Positions 12,034 to 21,911 of a stretch of 64,000 nucleotides of DNA are shown piece after piece. The position numbers and the translations under genes are program-made. A model generated the notes under the pieces. The model made no database searches. It saw only the letters and a list, made by a program, of their open reading frames with translations, and was not told the DNA's origin. The stretch lies in the NCBI RefSeq assembly GCF_002865985.1, contig NZ_LNDD01000003.1, forward strand, positions 124,001 to 188,000, written 5' to 3'. The stretch is from Thermotoga sp. SG1 (GTDB lineage: Bacteria > Thermotogota > Thermotogae > Thermotogales > Thermotogaceae). Each line of letters opens with the position of its first letter. Position 1 is the stretch's first letter.

Positions 12034-15000
12034 ATTTTCCATGTGTCGGTGAGTTTTCTCACCTTCACGATCGAACCCTTCTTCATCTTTCTGATCGCCG
12101 CCACCGCCGCCCTGAGTGCCTCCACCGTTGTCAGGTAAGGTATCTTTCTCTTCAGCGCTGTGGTTCTTATCATGTATCCCACCGTTCTTCTTCCCTCTAC
12201 CTTGAAGGGATCTTTCCCGTGTGAGACCGCAACGAGTGAGGGTTCATCGCTGGACTGGGTGATCACTACAAGAGAGATCTTCCCCTGCTCCAGAAGATCG
12301 ATTACATCCGGCCTTCCTTCACCCACTTTGGGAACAACCCTGACATCCACTCCATGGGACTGAAGTGCCTTTGCCGTTCCTCTGGTTGCGTAGATCTCGA
12401 ATCCCATGTCCGCAAGGTGTGCAAGAAGCGGGATGGCGTCTCTTTTGTCTCTGTCTGCAATCGTTGCAAGGATGGCACCTTCCGTTGGAAGTGGATTTCC
12501 CGCAGCGATCTGTGCCTTCGCAAAAGCCTCTACAAAATCCTCCCCTATTCCCATGACCTCTCCTGTGGAGCGCATCTCAGGGCCCAGAAGAACGTCTGTG
12601 CCGGGGAACTTGTGAAACGGTATCACCACTTCCTTCACAGAGAACATTCTCGGCCACGGTGTGGGAAGGATCTCGCTGTCTCCCAGTTTGTTCACCTTTG
12701 TTCCCGGCCTCGTCGGATAGGGGAAGTACTCGGAAAGAAGTTCTGGAAGAGACCTTCCCACCATGATCTTGGCAGCGATCTTTGCCACAGGAATTCCGAT
12801 CGCTTTGCTCACGAACGGAACGGTTCTTGATGCTCGTGGATTTGCCTCTATTATGTAAATTTCGTCGTCCTTTACCGCCATCTGTATGTTCGCGATTCCT
12901 ACTATTTTCAATGCCTTTATCAGTCTGTGAACGGTTTTCTCTATTTCTTCAACGAGTTTTTCCGAAAGACTCACCGGTGGAAGAACACAAGCCGAATCTC
13001 CGGAGTGAACTCCCGCTTCCTCGATCTGTTCCATCAAACCCGCTATCCACACGTACTTTCCATCCGACACAACATCCACATCGAGCTCTATCGCATCCTC
13101 TAAGAACTTGTCTATCAGTATGGGATATCCCGGGGAAACGATCGCCGCTTCCCTGACGTATCTTTCCAGTTCCTCCGGTGTGTCGACAATCGCCATGGCC
13201 CTTCCTCCAAGAACGTAACTTGGCCTTACAAGAACCGGATATCCAAGATCTTCTGCCACTTTCATTGCTTCTTCCACGGAAGATGCCGTCCCGAACGGGG
13301 GACACCTGAGTCCGATTCTTTTGAGAAGCATTGCGAACTTTTCTCTGTCCTCGGCGATCTCTATAGATTCAAAGCTCGTTCCTATGATGTTCACACCTTC
13401 TTCCACAAGGTGTCTAGCGATCCTCAAAGGAGTCTGACCACCGAATGCCACCACAACACCCTTTGGCTTTTCGTTTCTCACGATCTCGAGGACATCTTCA
13501 ACCGTGAGGGGCTCAAAGTAAAGTCTGTCGGAGGTGTCGTAATCTGTTGAAACGGTCTCCGGGTTGGAGTTGACCATGATCACCTCGTACCCTTCTTCCT
13601 GAAAAGCCCACACGCCGTGAACGTTCGTGTAATCGAACTCTATACCTTGACCTATCCTGTTTGGACCGGAGCCAAGGATCATGATCTTCTCTTTGTCTGT
13701 GGGTATTGCTTCATTTTCCACCCCGTTGTACGTTGAGTAGTAGTACGGAGTCTGGGCTTCGAACTCTGCCGCACAGGTGTCTACCATCTTGTAAACCGGG
13801 AATATCTTGTTTTTCTCTCTCATCTTCCTCACTTCTTTTTCGGAGACCTGCCAGATCTCAGCTATTTCTCTGTCGGAATATCCCCACTGCTTTGCTTTCT
13901 TGAGGACCTCGACGTCAAGCCTTTTTTCCTTCAGTTCTTCCTCGAGGTCTATACAGGCTTTCATTTCTCCGAGGAACCACTTGTCAATCTTTGTGAGTTC
14001 GTGTACTTCTTCCACGTCCATTCCGTTCCTGAAGGCGGCGAAGATGTAAGAAATCCTCTCAGGTGTTGGATTTGCAAGGTGTTCTCTTATGTGATCGTAG
14101 TCGAGTTTCGGTGTAGAATCGAGTTCGAGAGATCTTAAAGCTTTTCCCAATGCCTCCTTGAAGGTTCTTCCTATTGCCATCACTTCTCCGACGGATTTCA
14201 TCTGGGTGTTGAGCCTTGGATCGGCTCCGGGGAATTTTTCGAGCTGGAACCTCGGTATCTTCACCACGACGTAGTCTATGGAAGGTTCAAAGGCCGCCAA
14301 TGTCTTTCCCGTGATGTAATTCGGTATCTCATCGAGAGTGAATCCAACGGCAAGTAGTGCGGCTATCTTCGCAATGGGGTATCCCGTTGCCTTCGATGCC
14401 AGAGCGGACGATCTTGAAACCCTCGGGTTCATCTCAATGACGACCATTCTTCCGGTCCTCGGATCCACGGCAAACTGGATGTTCGAACCACCCGTTTCTA
14501 TTCCTATCGCATCGATGACCTTGTACGCCGCATCCCTCATTCTCTGGTACTCAACGTCGGTGAGTGTCTGAGAGGGAGCCACAGTGATGGAATCTCCCGT
14601 ATGTATTCCCATCGGATCGAGGTTCTCTATCGAACAGACGACGATGAAATTTCCCGCTCCATCTCTCACCACCTCGAGTTCGTATTCCTTCCAACCGATG
14701 ACGGACTCTTCTATGAGAACGGTGTGTACGGGACTTTCTATGAGTCCCTTTGTGACGATCTCCCTCAATTCCTCCTCGTTGAAGGCAATTCCTCCACCCG
14801 TTCCTCCCAGTGTGAAACTGGGTCTTATAATGACGGGATAGCCGAATTCCCTTGCCGTCTCCAGCGCATCTGTGAGGTTGTTCACCAGCCTGCTTCTCAG
14901 AACTTCAAGGCCAGCTTCTTGCATGGTCTTTTTGAAGAGTTCTCTGTCTTCAGCCTTCTTGATCGACTCGAGTTTGGCACCGATCAACTGAACCCCGTAC

Positions 15001-15329
15001 CTGTCGAGAACACCGCTTTCGGCAAGTTCCACGACAAGGTTCAGAGCGGTCTGTCCTCCGAGGGTGGGAAGAAGGGCGTCTGGTCTTTCTTTTTTTATGA
15101 TCTCTTCCAGAAATTCAACTGTCAGAGGTTCTATGTAAACGGCGTCCGAAAATTCCGGATCGGTCATTATGGTTGCAGAGTTGGAGTTTACAATGATCAC
15201 TTCGTATCCAACGCTTTTGAGAGCTTTGAGGGCCTGTGTTCCTGAGTAGTCGAACTCGGCAGCCTGACCGATTGTGATCGGGCCGGATCCTATGACGAGG
15301 ATCTTCTTTATGTCTTCTCTTTTCGGCAT
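12030..15329 (-). CDS. carB: Carbamoyl-phosphate synthase, large subunit
   Basis: Makes carbamoyl phosphate from bicarbonate, ammonia and two ATP, for arginine and pyrimidine synthesis. The 1099-residue protein shows the duplicated ATP-grasp layout: [20 protein letters not shown] in the first half and [20 protein letters not shown] in the second, each followed by [10 protein letters not shown] or [12 protein letters not shown]-terminal MGS-like domain (after about residue 940) is the usual allosteric site. It follows carA with a one-base overlap (TAATG) and an AAAGGAGGT site. No other pyrimidine or arginine gene is beside it. Confidence 0.97.
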   Translation of the reverse strand: MPKREDIKKILVIGSGPITIGQAAEFDYSGTQALKALKSVGYEVIIVNSNSATIMTDPEFSDAVYIEPLTVEFLEEIIKKERPDALLPTLGGQTALNLVVELAESGVLDRYGVQLIGAKLESIKKAEDRELFKKTMQEAGLEVLRSRLVNNLTDALETAREFGYPVIIRPSFTLGGTGGGIAFNEEELREIVTKGLIESPVHTVLIEESVIGWKEYELEVVRDGAGNFIVVCSIENLDPMGIHTGDSITVAPSQTLTDVEYQRMRDAAYKVIDAIGIETGGSNIQFAVDPRTGRMVVIEMNPRVSRSSALASKATGYPIAKIAALLAVGFTLDEIPNYITGKTLAAFEPSIDYVVVKIPRFQLEKFPGADPRLNTQMKSVGEVMAIGRTFKEALGKALRSLELDSTPKLDYDHIREHLANPTPERISYIFAAFRNGMDVEEVHELTKIDKWFLGEMKACIDLEEELKEKRLDVEVLKKAKQWGYSDREIAEIWQVSEKEVRKMREKNKIFPVYKMVDTCAAEFEAQTPYYYSTYNGVENEAIPTDKEKIMILGSGPNRIGQGIEFDYTNVHGVWAFQEEGYEVIMVNSNPETVSTDYDTSDRLYFEPLTVEDVLEIVRNEKPKGVVVAFGGQTPLRIARHLVEEGVNIIGTSFESIEIAEDREKFAMLLKRIGLRCPPFGTASSVEEAMKVAEDLGYPVLVRPSYVLGGRAMAIVDTPEELERYVREAAIVSPGYPILIDKFLEDAIELDVDVVSDGKYVWIAGLMEQIEEAGVHSGDSACVLPPVSLSEKLVEEIEKTVHRLIKALKIVGIANIQMAVKDDEIYIIEANPRASRTVPFVSKAIGIPVAKIAAKIMVGRSLPELLSEYFPYPTRPGTKVNKLGDSEILPTPWPRMFSVKEVVIPFHKFPGTDVLLGPEMRSTGEVMGIGEDFVEAFAKAQIAAGNPLPTEGAILATIADRDKRDAIPLLAHLADMGFEIYATRGTAKALQSHGVDVRVVPKVGEGRPDVIDLLEQGKISLVVITQSSDEPSLVAVSHGKDPFKVEGRRTVGYMIRTTALKRKIPYLTTVEALRAAVAAIRKMKKGSIVKVRKLTDTWKM

Positions 15330-16501
15330 TACCTTACCTCCTTTATGAGGCGTTTGAACTCTTCAAAGAAGTACTTCGCATCGTGAGGTCCGGGAGAGGC
15401 CTCGGGGTGATATTGAACAGAAAAGGCTGGATAATCAACCAGCCTCATTCCTTCCATCGTACCATCGTTGAGAGAGATGTGGGTTACCTCAACTTTTATT
15501 CCCTGCGGACTGGTTCCCTCAAGAACGGATATCTTCTGAAGGTTGCTGGTGAGAACGTTCGCATCCTGATCTTCGCTTCCAAGTTCTGGAAGGCCAAAAC
15601 TCTTTGGATCCACCGCAAAGCCGTGGTTGTGGGTGGTGATCAGAACACGTCCACTTCTCAGATCTTTCACCGGATGGTTGATCCCTCTGTGTCCGAACTT
15701 CATCTTGTAGGTTCTGGCACCTATCGCAAGGCCGAGGAGTTGATGTCCAAGACAGATCCCCGCAAGGGGTATTTCCTCCTTCAGAAGGTCTCTTATCAGA
15801 CGGACAGTCTTCAGCAGGACGGCAGGGTCTCCGGGACCATTGGAGATGAGAACGCCGTCCGGGTTGAGCTTTTTGATGTCATCTATGTCCACACCATAGG
15901 GAACCCTTATCACCCGTGCTCCTACCCTCTTCAGATCTCTGAGGATACCCCACTTTACTCCAGAGTCCAGTACAACGACCGAAAATTCTCCCTCTTCGTT
16001 TTCCACAGTGATCTCTTTTGGAGAGACAAGACCGACCAGATCTCTTCCCACTATTCCTGGACTTTCTTTCACGCGTCTGATCAAAGACTTCGGGTCCAGA
16101 TCTACAGTGGATATAGCGCCTTTCATAGCTCCTTTCACACGGATCTTTCTTGTTAGGGCCCTCGTGTCCACGCCTTCGATGGCGACTATGTTGTGTTTTT
16201 TCAGATAATCCGGAAAGGACATGGTGGCTCTCCAGTTGGAAGGAACGGACACGCCTCTGTAGACCACGAATCCCGCAACCTTTATCCCGTCTGACTCTAC
16301 ATCCTCTTCGTTCACTCCGTAGATTCCTATCTCAGGGTAGGTCATCACAACGATCTGGCCTGTGTAGGAGGGATCCGTGAGAACTTCCTGATAGCCGGTC
16401 ATTCCCGTGTTGAAGACCAGTTCACCGAAGGTTTCTCCCTCGACACCCAAACTCTGTCCAAAAAAAAACGATCCGTCTTCCAGAGCAAGAAGCGCTTTCA
16501 T
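15329..16501 (-). CDS. carA: Carbamoyl-phosphate synthase, small (glutaminase) subunit
   Basis: Class I glutamine amidotransferase that supplies ammonia to CarB. The 390-residue protein has the N-terminal small-subunit domain (1-150) and a C-terminal glutaminase domain with the nucleophile C250 in [10 protein letters not shown] and H365/E367 in [11 protein letters not shown]. The ATG is preceded by AGGAGGTG. It is first in the carAB operon, with a TATAAT box about 25 bases upstream. Confidence 0.97.
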   Translation of the reverse strand: MKALLALEDGSFFFGQSLGVEGETFGELVFNTGMTGYQEVLTDPSYTGQIVVMTYPEIGIYGVNEEDVESDGIKVAGFVVYRGVSVPSNWRATMSFPDYLKKHNIVAIEGVDTRALTRKIRVKGAMKGAISTVDLDPKSLIRRVKESPGIVGRDLVGLVSPKEITVENEEGEFSVVVLDSGVKWGILRDLKRVGARVIRVPYGVDIDDIKKLNPDGVLISNGPGDPAVLLKTVRLIRDLLKEEIPLAGICLGHQLLGLAIGARTYKMKFGHRGINHPVKDLRSGRVLITTHNHGFAVDPKSFGLPELGSEDQDANVLTSNLQKISVLEGTSPQGIKVEVTHISLNDGTMEGMRLVDYPAFSVQYHPEASPGPHDAKYFFEEFKRLIKEVR

Positions 16502-16526
16502 GTTGCACCTCCTTCCTTTCTCAGAG

Positions 16527-16532
16527 ATTATA
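16527..16532 (-). promoter_or_regulatory. -10 box of carAB
   Basis: TATAAT on the minus strand, 25 bases before the carA start, so the leader is very short. No convincing -35 lies 16-18 bases upstream. A short inverted pair, CTTTA and TAAAG, sits at about 16559-16576 and might be an operator, but it is too short to claim. The rest of the 16502-16765 gap is AT-rich; I see no promoter I would trust for the plus-strand PHP gene. Confidence 0.55.
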
Positions 16533-16765
16533 ACTGCAGGCAGGGGTTCAGTCTGTTTTCTTTACTTTGAATTAAAGGAAAGTCACAGGGTATTAATTTG
16601 GAATAAACATTTACAATTTGAACATTCATATGCAAAAATGATGGAGAGTTTCCTCCGAGAAAATGCCGAAGATCGAATATGAAAGGGTCTGGAATACATT
16701 ATCTTCACAGAACCGAACACAGATTTAAAGGATTCTTCCTAGCATGTGAACGGAGGTGGGAATCT

Positions 16766-17473
16766 ATGAAGGATTCTGTGGAATGGCTTCTGTGCGATTT
16801 TCATGTGCACACGAACATGAGCGATGGGCACCTTTCTCTGGAAGAGGTGGTGGATCTGTTCGGAAGGCATGGAGTGGATGTGATTGCAATAACAGACCAC
16901 GTTCTGGACAGAGAGACACTCGAAAGGAGAAAGAAAAACAACGAACCACTTGGAACCATCACCGAGGACAGATTCCAGGATTATTTAAAAAAACTCTGGA
17001 AGGAGCAGAAGAGAGCCTGGGAAGAGTACAGGATGATTCTGATTCCAGGTGTTGAGATCACGAACAACACGGGTCTTTATCACATTCTTGCCATAGATGT
17101 GAAGGAGTACGTGGATCCTTCTCTTCCGGTTGAGGAGATCGTGGAAAGGCTGAAAGAGCAGAACGCACTGGTTATAGCGGCACATCCAGATAGAAAAAAA
17201 CAGGACGAAGAACACCTCTCCTGGTATCTCTGGGTGAACATGGAGCGTTTCAAAGACATGTTCGATGCCTGGGAGGTGGCGAATCGAGATGATCTTTTCA
17301 ACTCGATCGGTGTGAAAAAATACCGGTACGTGGCAAACTCCGATTTCCATGAGATGTGGCATGTGTATTCCTGGAAGACCTTGATCAGATCGGAAAGAAA
17401 TGTGGAGGCGATCAAGGAAGCGATAAGGAAGAACACGGATGTGGCGATCTATCTGATGAGAGAAAAGACTTGA
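16766..17473 (+). CDS. PHP-domain metal-dependent phosphoesterase
   Basis: A 235-residue cytoplasmic protein of the PHP superfamily. Metal-site motifs are FHVHTNMSDG (H13, H15, D20), ITDH, AAHPDRK and SDFH near the C-terminus. The family hydrolyses phosphate esters such as histidinol phosphate, nucleoside bisphosphates or DNA ends; the substrate here is unknown. The start is set by GGAGGTGG nine to ten bases before ATG 16766; an upstream in-frame ATG at 16679 would add 29 poorly coding residues. I believe a structure of the T. maritima homologue TM0559 exists. It is a single gene, with the next promoter overlapping its stop codon. Confidence 0.88.
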   Translation: MKDSVEWLLCDFHVHTNMSDGHLSLEEVVDLFGRHGVDVIAITDHVLDRETLERRKKNNEPLGTITEDRFQDYLKKLWKEQKRAWEEYRMILIPGVEITNNTGLYHILAIDVKEYVDPSLPVEEIVERLKEQNALVIAAHPDRKKQDEEHLSWYLWVNMERFKDMFDAWEVANRDDLFNSIGVKKYRYVANSDFHEMWHVYSWKTLIRSERNVEAIKEAIRKNTDVAIYLMREKT

Positions 17474-17499
17474 CTTTCTCCTTAGAGAAATGGTATTAT
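17470..17499 (+). promoter_or_regulatory. Promoter of the Dps-like gene
   Basis: TTGACT (17470-17475), an 18-base spacer and TATTAT (17494-17499) with TGG before the -10. The -35 overlaps the stop codon of the PHP gene. The resulting leader is about 80 bases and has no obvious structure. Its spacer resembles that of the ruvC promoter at 33955-33983. Confidence 0.7.
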
Positions 17500-17586
17500 G
17501 AACTAATCCAACATTTCAATTGTAACAATTCGTTTCTTTTATGAAAGTGCTAAACGATTTTCAGGAAAATCGAAGGAAGTGTCAAC

Positions 17587-18135
17587 ATGGCGAGAGTGGC
17601 GAGGGAAATGGTCGAAAAGGCAGGGGTCGATGTGGATCGTTTGCTGGAGCTTTTGATAAAGAACGCAGCGGCAGAACTCACAACTTATTACTATTACACC
17701 ATTCTGAGGGCAAATCTCATTGGGCTTGAAGGAGAGACTCTCAAAGAGATCACAGAAGTAGCCAGAATTGAAGACAGAAACCACTTTGAGGCGCTCGTTC
17801 CCAGAATCTACGAACTCGGAGGCAAGCTTCCAGATTGCATGAAAGAGTTCCACGACCTTTCTGCGTGTCCTCCTGCAAGACTTCCAGACAATCCAACCGT
17901 TCAGGAGATATTGAAGGTACTCGTTGCCGCTGAAAGGTGTGCAGTGAGAGGTTACACAGAAATATGCAACATGACGGCAGGAAAAGACCACAGAACCTAT
18001 GAACTTTCTCTTGCAATTTTGAACGAAGAGATCGAGCACGAGTCCTGGTTCTCCGAGTTCTTGGGAGAAGGCCCTTCCGGGCACTTCATGAGACATGGGG
18101 AAACCTCGCCATTCGTCTCGAAATTTCTCAAGTGA
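17587..18135 (+). CDS. Dps-like ferritin (DPSL / thioferritin family)
   Basis: Ferritin-like protein that probably oxidises and stores iron and consumes peroxide. The 182-residue sequence is a four-helix bundle type with carboxylate/histidine positions E30, E62 and H66 (IEDRNHF), E116 and E147-H151 (NEEIEHESW). It has two cysteines, C118 and C127, near the third helix ligand, in AAERCAVRGYTEICN; a paired cysteine next to a bacterioferritin-type diiron site is the mark of the DPSL group. C84 and C94 are further cysteines. ATG 17587 follows AAGGAAG. It is monocistronic, with its own promoter and strong terminator. The exact metal site is inferred from the family. Confidence 0.8.
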   Translation: MARVAREMVEKAGVDVDRLLELLIKNAAAELTTYYYYTILRANLIGLEGETLKEITEVARIEDRNHFEALVPRIYELGGKLPDCMKEFHDLSACPPARLPDNPTVQEILKVLVAAERCAVRGYTEICNMTAGKDHRTYELSLAILNEEIEHESWFSEFLGEGPSGHFMRHGETSPFVSKFLK

Positions 18136-18151
18136 GGGCTTCCGTGATCAA

Positions 18152-18184
18152 AAAGGCGCACCCGAGGGTGCGCCTTTCGTTTTA
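18152..18184 (+). terminator. Rho-independent terminator of the Dps-like gene
   Basis: AAAGGCGCACC pairs with GGTGCGCCTTT around a CGAG loop (18152-18177) and is followed by CGTTTT. It separates the Dps-like gene from corA. Confidence 0.88.
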
Positions 18185-18219
18185 AAATCAGGATGAACGA
18201 AGAAAAGGGAGGGATTGTG

Positions 18220-19275
18220 ATGGAAGATCGTGTTTTGCCCATCAAGAAAGGTCTTCCTCCGGGGACGCTCGTTTATACAGGAAAGCACAGAGAAGACTTT
18301 GAGATCGAAGTGATGAGTTACTCCCCTGAGGAATTCAGAGAGTTCAGGACGGCAAACGTTGAAGATGTTCTTTCTTTCAAAGATTCTATGGCAACTACCT
18401 GGATAAACATCGTTGGTGTTCACAGAACAGACGTTGTAGAAAGAATAGGAGAACACTTTGGGATACACCCCCTTGTTCTGGAGGATATCCTCAACGTTAA
18501 CCAGAGACCGAAGATCGAATTCTTCGATGAGTACGTGTTTCTCGTACTGAAAATGATCACCTACGATGAGAATTCCTCCGAACTTATCTCAGAGCAGGTC
18601 AGTCTGATCCTCACGAAAAACTGTGTTCTCACGTTCCAGGAAAAGAAGGGAGACGTATTCGAGCCTGTGAGAGAAAGGATAAGGCACAACAAAGGAGTTA
18701 TAAGAAAGAGAAAATCAGACTATCTTCTTTACTCTCTGGTGGACGCGCTGGTGGACAACTACTTCGTCCTACTGGAGAGGATCGACGACGAGACCGAGAT
18801 ACTGGAAAAAGAAGTTCTGGAAATGTCCGCAGAGGACACAGTCCAGAAAATATATCTGTTGAAGAGAAACCTCATAGAACTGAGGAAGACGATCTGGCCT
18901 TTGAGGGAGATTCTGAACGCAATAACTAAAGGCGAATCTTCTCTCATCAAAGAGGAAACGCTTCCTTATTTCAAAGACGTCTATGATCACACCATCCGGA
19001 TCGCAGACACCGTGGAAACATTCAGGGATATCGTGAGTGGCCTTCTGGACGTGTACCTTTCGAACATGAGCAACAAGACGAACGAGGTGATGAAGGTTCT
19101 CACCATAATAGCAACGATCTTCATGCCCCTCACCTTCATAGCGGGCATCTACGGTATGAACTTCGAGTACATGCCAGAACTCGGGTGGAAATGGGGTTAT
19201 CCAGTGGTTCTCATTGTGATGGGTGTAATAGCGTTCTGGATGGTGGTCTATTTCAAGAAAAAGAAGTGGTTATGA
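18220..19275 (+). CDS. corA: CorA-type magnesium/cobalt channel
   Basis: Pentameric inner-membrane Mg2+ channel. From ATG 18220 the protein is 351 residues, identical in length to the structurally studied T. maritima CorA. It has a large acidic N-terminal cytoplasmic domain, the long stalk helix, then two transmembrane segments near the C-terminus. The signature YGMNF puts G312-M313-N314 at the mouth of the pore, and the tail ends in basic FKKKKWL. I rejected the upstream ATG at 18193 because GGGAGGG lies within that extension, well placed for 18220. Confidence 0.97.
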   Translation: MEDRVLPIKKGLPPGTLVYTGKHREDFEIEVMSYSPEEFREFRTANVEDVLSFKDSMATTWINIVGVHRTDVVERIGEHFGIHPLVLEDILNVNQRPKIEFFDEYVFLVLKMITYDENSSELISEQVSLILTKNCVLTFQEKKGDVFEPVRERIRHNKGVIRKRKSDYLLYSLVDALVDNYFVLLERIDDETEILEKEVLEMSAEDTVQKIYLLKRNLIELRKTIWPLREILNAITKGESSLIKEETLPYFKDVYDHTIRIADTVETFRDIVSGLLDVYLSNMSNKTNEVMKVLTIIATIFMPLTFIAGIYGMNFEYMPELGWKWGYPVVLIVMGVIAFWMVVYFKKKKWL

Positions 19276-19391
19276 AATGAGAATTTTGACTTTTCCTTAA
19301 TGATTAATTAATGAATCTAGCAGTTGAGTTGTAATGATGATGGGAGTAGTTTTTCTGTGAAGAAAATCGTTCAGGTAGAGGGGGTTGGAAA

Positions 19392-21305
19392 ATGAAAAGC
19401 AACGGATCTTCCCAGAAAAAGAACCAGAAAAGATTCAGAAAATTCCTTGGACCCGTCACCAACCTGGAAGAACATGTGGAACCTGACTGGTGGAGTCGCA
19501 TCTTCAACTCGCTTTATCTGAAAACGGACGCGGACGTTGTGGACGATATCAGCATCACCAGAGAGGAAGTGGATCTGTTCTCACACATCCTGAAACTCTC
19601 CCTTGAGGATCACATCCTCGATCTCTGTTGTGGTCATGGGAGACACTCTCTGGAACTTGCAAGGAGGGGTTTTCAGAAGGTCGAAGGGCTCGATCGATCT
19701 CACTATCTGATCCAGAAAGCGAAGGCTCAGGCAAAGAAAGAAGGTCTAAACGTTAAATTCAGGGAGGGAGATGCCAGAAAACTGCCCTATCCTCCAGACA
19801 CTTTCGATGTAGTGCTCATTCTCGGAAACAGTTTTGGCTACTTTGAAAGTGTAGAAGATGATCTGAAGGTTCTCAAGGAAGTCTTCAGAGTCCTGAAACC
19901 ATGGGGAAGGATTCTCATTGACGTGGCAAACGGAGAGTACCTGAAAAACAACTTCCAGCCAAGATCCTGGGAGTGGATCGACAGAAAACACTTTGTCTGT
20001 AGGGAGCGTTCTCTTTCGGTTGATGGAAAAAGACTCATCTCACGCGAAGTGGTTGTGAACGCTGAAAAGGGTGTCATAGCGGATCAATTCTATGCAGAGC
20101 GGCTCTACACACCTGAGGAATTGGAGAATCTTCTGAAAGCGGCGGGATTCAGTGATGTGAAGTTCCATGGGGAACTCTCTCCATCCTCACAGAGAAATCA
20201 AGATCTTGGAATGATGGAAAGAAGACTCATAGTAACTGCCGTCGCAAAGAAAGAATGGACTCCTATCAAAAAGAAATCTGAGAAGGCCACAAAAAATGTT
20301 GTGGTCGTTCTTGGAGATCTGAGGAAACCAGATCCTCTGAAACCGAATTCGGTTTTCGATGAAGACGATATCTACACCATCGATCAGATGAAGGCGGCCT
20401 TGAAGAGTCTGAAAGGTTACCATTTCTCCTATCTGGACAACCATGACACACTAATCGCTGACCTCATGAAACTCAGAGGAAAGATAGACTACGTTTTCAA
20501 CCTGTGCGATGAAGGATTCAACAACGATCCCAGGAAAGAGGCACACATTCCTGCGTTGCTGGAGATGCTGGGAATTCCTTACACGGGTTCGGGACCTCAA
20601 ACACTCATCCTGTGTTATGATAAGTCCCTCATCAGGGGAATCGCACGGGAAATGGGGATTCCCGTTCCAAGAGGTGTTTTCATAAAGCCAGAAGACACTT
20701 CTTTCGAAATACCATTTCCCTTCCCTGCCATCGTTAAACCTAACTTTGGAGACTCCAGTTTCGGAATCACTCAAAGAAGCGTTGTTCACTCTCCTGAAGA
20801 ATTGATAAATGTTGTTTCGGAGATAAGAAGCAGATTCGGATATGACAAACCGATCCTGATAGAGGAATTCCTGACGGGGAAGGATCTGAGTGTGGGCATC
20901 ATAGGAAACCCACCCGAATCCTACGTCGTACTTCCCATAATAGAAGAGGACTATTCTGCACTTCCTCCAGAACTTCCAAGAATATGTGGGTACGAGGCAA
21001 AATGGTTGCCCGATTCTCCATACTGGAACATAAGGTCTGTCCCAGCACAACTTCCTGAGGAAACCGAAAAATTCATCATCGATTGCTGTTTGAAACTTTT
21101 TGAAAGGCTGGAGATCAGAGATTACTGCAGGTTCGATTGGAGGTTGGATGCTGAGGGAAATCCCAAACTTCTCGAGGTGAATCCAAATCCCGGATGGTGC
21201 TGGGATGGTCATCTTGCAAAGATGGCAAAGATAGCGGGAATGTCCTACGCAGAAATGCTGGAAGCGATACTCAAAGCGGCGGAGGAGAGGTTGAACATCA
21301 GGTAA
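19392..21305 (+). CDS. Fusion of SAM methyltransferase and D-Ala-D-Ala ligase-like ATP-grasp enzyme
   Basis: A 637-residue two-domain protein. Residues about 60-285 form a class I methyltransferase with motif I LDLCCGHGRHS (76-86) and D101 for the ribose, and FDVVLILGNSFGY as motif IV. Residues about 305-637 form an ATP-grasp ligase resembling D-alanine-D-alanine ligase: VFNLCDEGFNNDPRKEAHIP, VKPNFGDSSFGIT and the Mg-binding RFDWRLD...KLLEVNPNPGW (about 579-602). The pair suggests amide or peptide-bond formation plus methylation on one small molecule, but the product is unknown. It is not the cell-wall Ddl, which lacks the methyltransferase. AGAGGGGG precedes the ATG; the gene is alone between corA and a convergent gene. 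Confidence 0.8.
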   Translation: MKSNGSSQKKNQKRFRKFLGPVTNLEEHVEPDWWSRIFNSLYLKTDADVVDDISITREEVDLFSHILKLSLEDHILDLCCGHGRHSLELARRGFQKVEGLDRSHYLIQKAKAQAKKEGLNVKFREGDARKLPYPPDTFDVVLILGNSFGYFESVEDDLKVLKEVFRVLKPWGRILIDVANGEYLKNNFQPRSWEWIDRKHFVCRERSLSVDGKRLISREVVVNAEKGVIADQFYAERLYTPEELENLLKAAGFSDVKFHGELSPSSQRNQDLGMMERRLIVTAVAKKEWTPIKKKSEKATKNVVVVLGDLRKPDPLKPNSVFDEDDIYTIDQMKAALKSLKGYHFSYLDNHDTLIADLMKLRGKIDYVFNLCDEGFNNDPRKEAHIPALLEMLGIPYTGSGPQTLILCYDKSLIRGIAREMGIPVPRGVFIKPEDTSFEIPFPFPAIVKPNFGDSSFGITQRSVVHSPEELINVVSEIRSRFGYDKPILIEEFLTGKDLSVGIIGNPPESYVVLPIIEEDYSALPPELPRICGYEAKWLPDSPYWNIRSVPAQLPEETEKFIIDCCLKLFERLEIRDYCRFDWRLDAEGNPKLLEVNPNPGWCWDGHLAKMAKIAGMSYAEMLEAILKAAEERLNIR

Positions 21306-21310
21306 AGCAC

Positions 21311-21333
21311 GGGGGCCTGACCCCCTTTCAATG
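21311..21333. terminator. Weak hairpin between convergent genes
   Basis: GGGGG and CCCCC flank a CCTGA loop (21311-21325), followed on the plus side by TTTCAATGTTTTT. The stem is only five G-C pairs. It lies in the 22-base gap between the ligase fusion and the DedA-type gene. Confidence 0.4.
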
Positions 21334-21861
21334 TTTTTCAATGAACTTTCTCATCTTCCTCTTCCAGATTAAGTAGACAATCATCACCACTGCAAAAAGA
21401 ACGATTCCCAGAATTTTTGAAAACTCCAGAAAGACTCTGCCAGCCGTCAGTGTGGTGAAGAAGAACACACTTTCGTATATTAGATCTCCGGTCCATATCA
21501 CGGGAAGCGTTCTAAGTGGTCTTTCCATGTATCCTGCAAGAAACGGTGTGGCCTTTCCCACCCACGGAACGAACTTGCAGAACAAAATCAGGATCTTTTC
21601 CGAAGAGATGTAAACGTTCGAAAACTCCCTGAGGATTTTCTGAAAAACCTTCCAGTTGAGTCTGGAAAAGAGAGGTTTCAACATCTTTCCCGCAAAGAAG
21701 GTGAGAGAATCCCAGCTCAAAAGTCCCAGGTATATCTCAAAGAAAGCCAGACCTGTCTGCATCCTTCCTGCAGAAATCAATGTGGACGCTGCTAGAATAG
21801 GAAGGGGTGTTCCAGAGTTGTCGAAAAGAAACGTTGTCAGAAAGAGTAACAGATACTTCAA
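21328..21861 (-). CDS. DedA / VTT-domain membrane protein
   Basis: A 177-residue integral membrane protein with about four to five hydrophobic segments. It looks like the DedA (SNARE-associated, VTT) family: an N-terminal re-entrant-like region (LLLFLTTFLFDNSGTPLPIL) followed later by FCKFVPWVGKATPFLAGYM, which corresponds to the conserved F.R..P..R....AG motif of DedA proteins. Some DedA proteins flip undecaprenyl phosphate or phosphatidylethanolamine; which lipid applies here is unknown. The start is TTG with GAGGGAG upstream. It is divergent from the next operon. Confidence 0.65.
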   Translation of the reverse strand: MKYLLLFLTTFLFDNSGTPLPILAASTLISAGRMQTGLAFFEIYLGLLSWDSLTFFAGKMLKPLFSRLNWKVFQKILREFSNVYISSEKILILFCKFVPWVGKATPFLAGYMERPLRTLPVIWTGDLIYESVFFFTTLTAGRVFLEFSKILGIVLFAVVMIVYLIWKRKMRKFIEKH

Positions 21862-21883
21862 GTTTTCTCACTCCCTCTGAGAA

Positions 21884-21890
21884 TATAATA
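21884..21890. promoter_or_regulatory. Overlapping divergent -10 boxes
   Basis: The sequence TATAATA gives TATAAT on the plus strand (21884-21889) and TATTAT on the minus strand (21885-21890). It lies 23 bases from the DedA start on one side and only seven bases from GGAGGTGA on the other, so the plus-strand transcript would begin almost at its ribosome-binding site. No clear -35 on either strand. Confidence 0.5.
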
Positions 21891-21911
21891 GCGCACGGAG
21901 GTGACGGGGAA

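Noticed and set aside
16679-16765. N-terminal extension of the PHP protein
   Set aside because: The 29 added residues are not family-like, and the strong GGAGGTGG site is placed for ATG 16766.
21305-21328. Strong shared terminator between the ligase fusion and DedA-type gene
   Set aside because: Kept only as weak: the stem is five base pairs and the T-rich part is interrupted.
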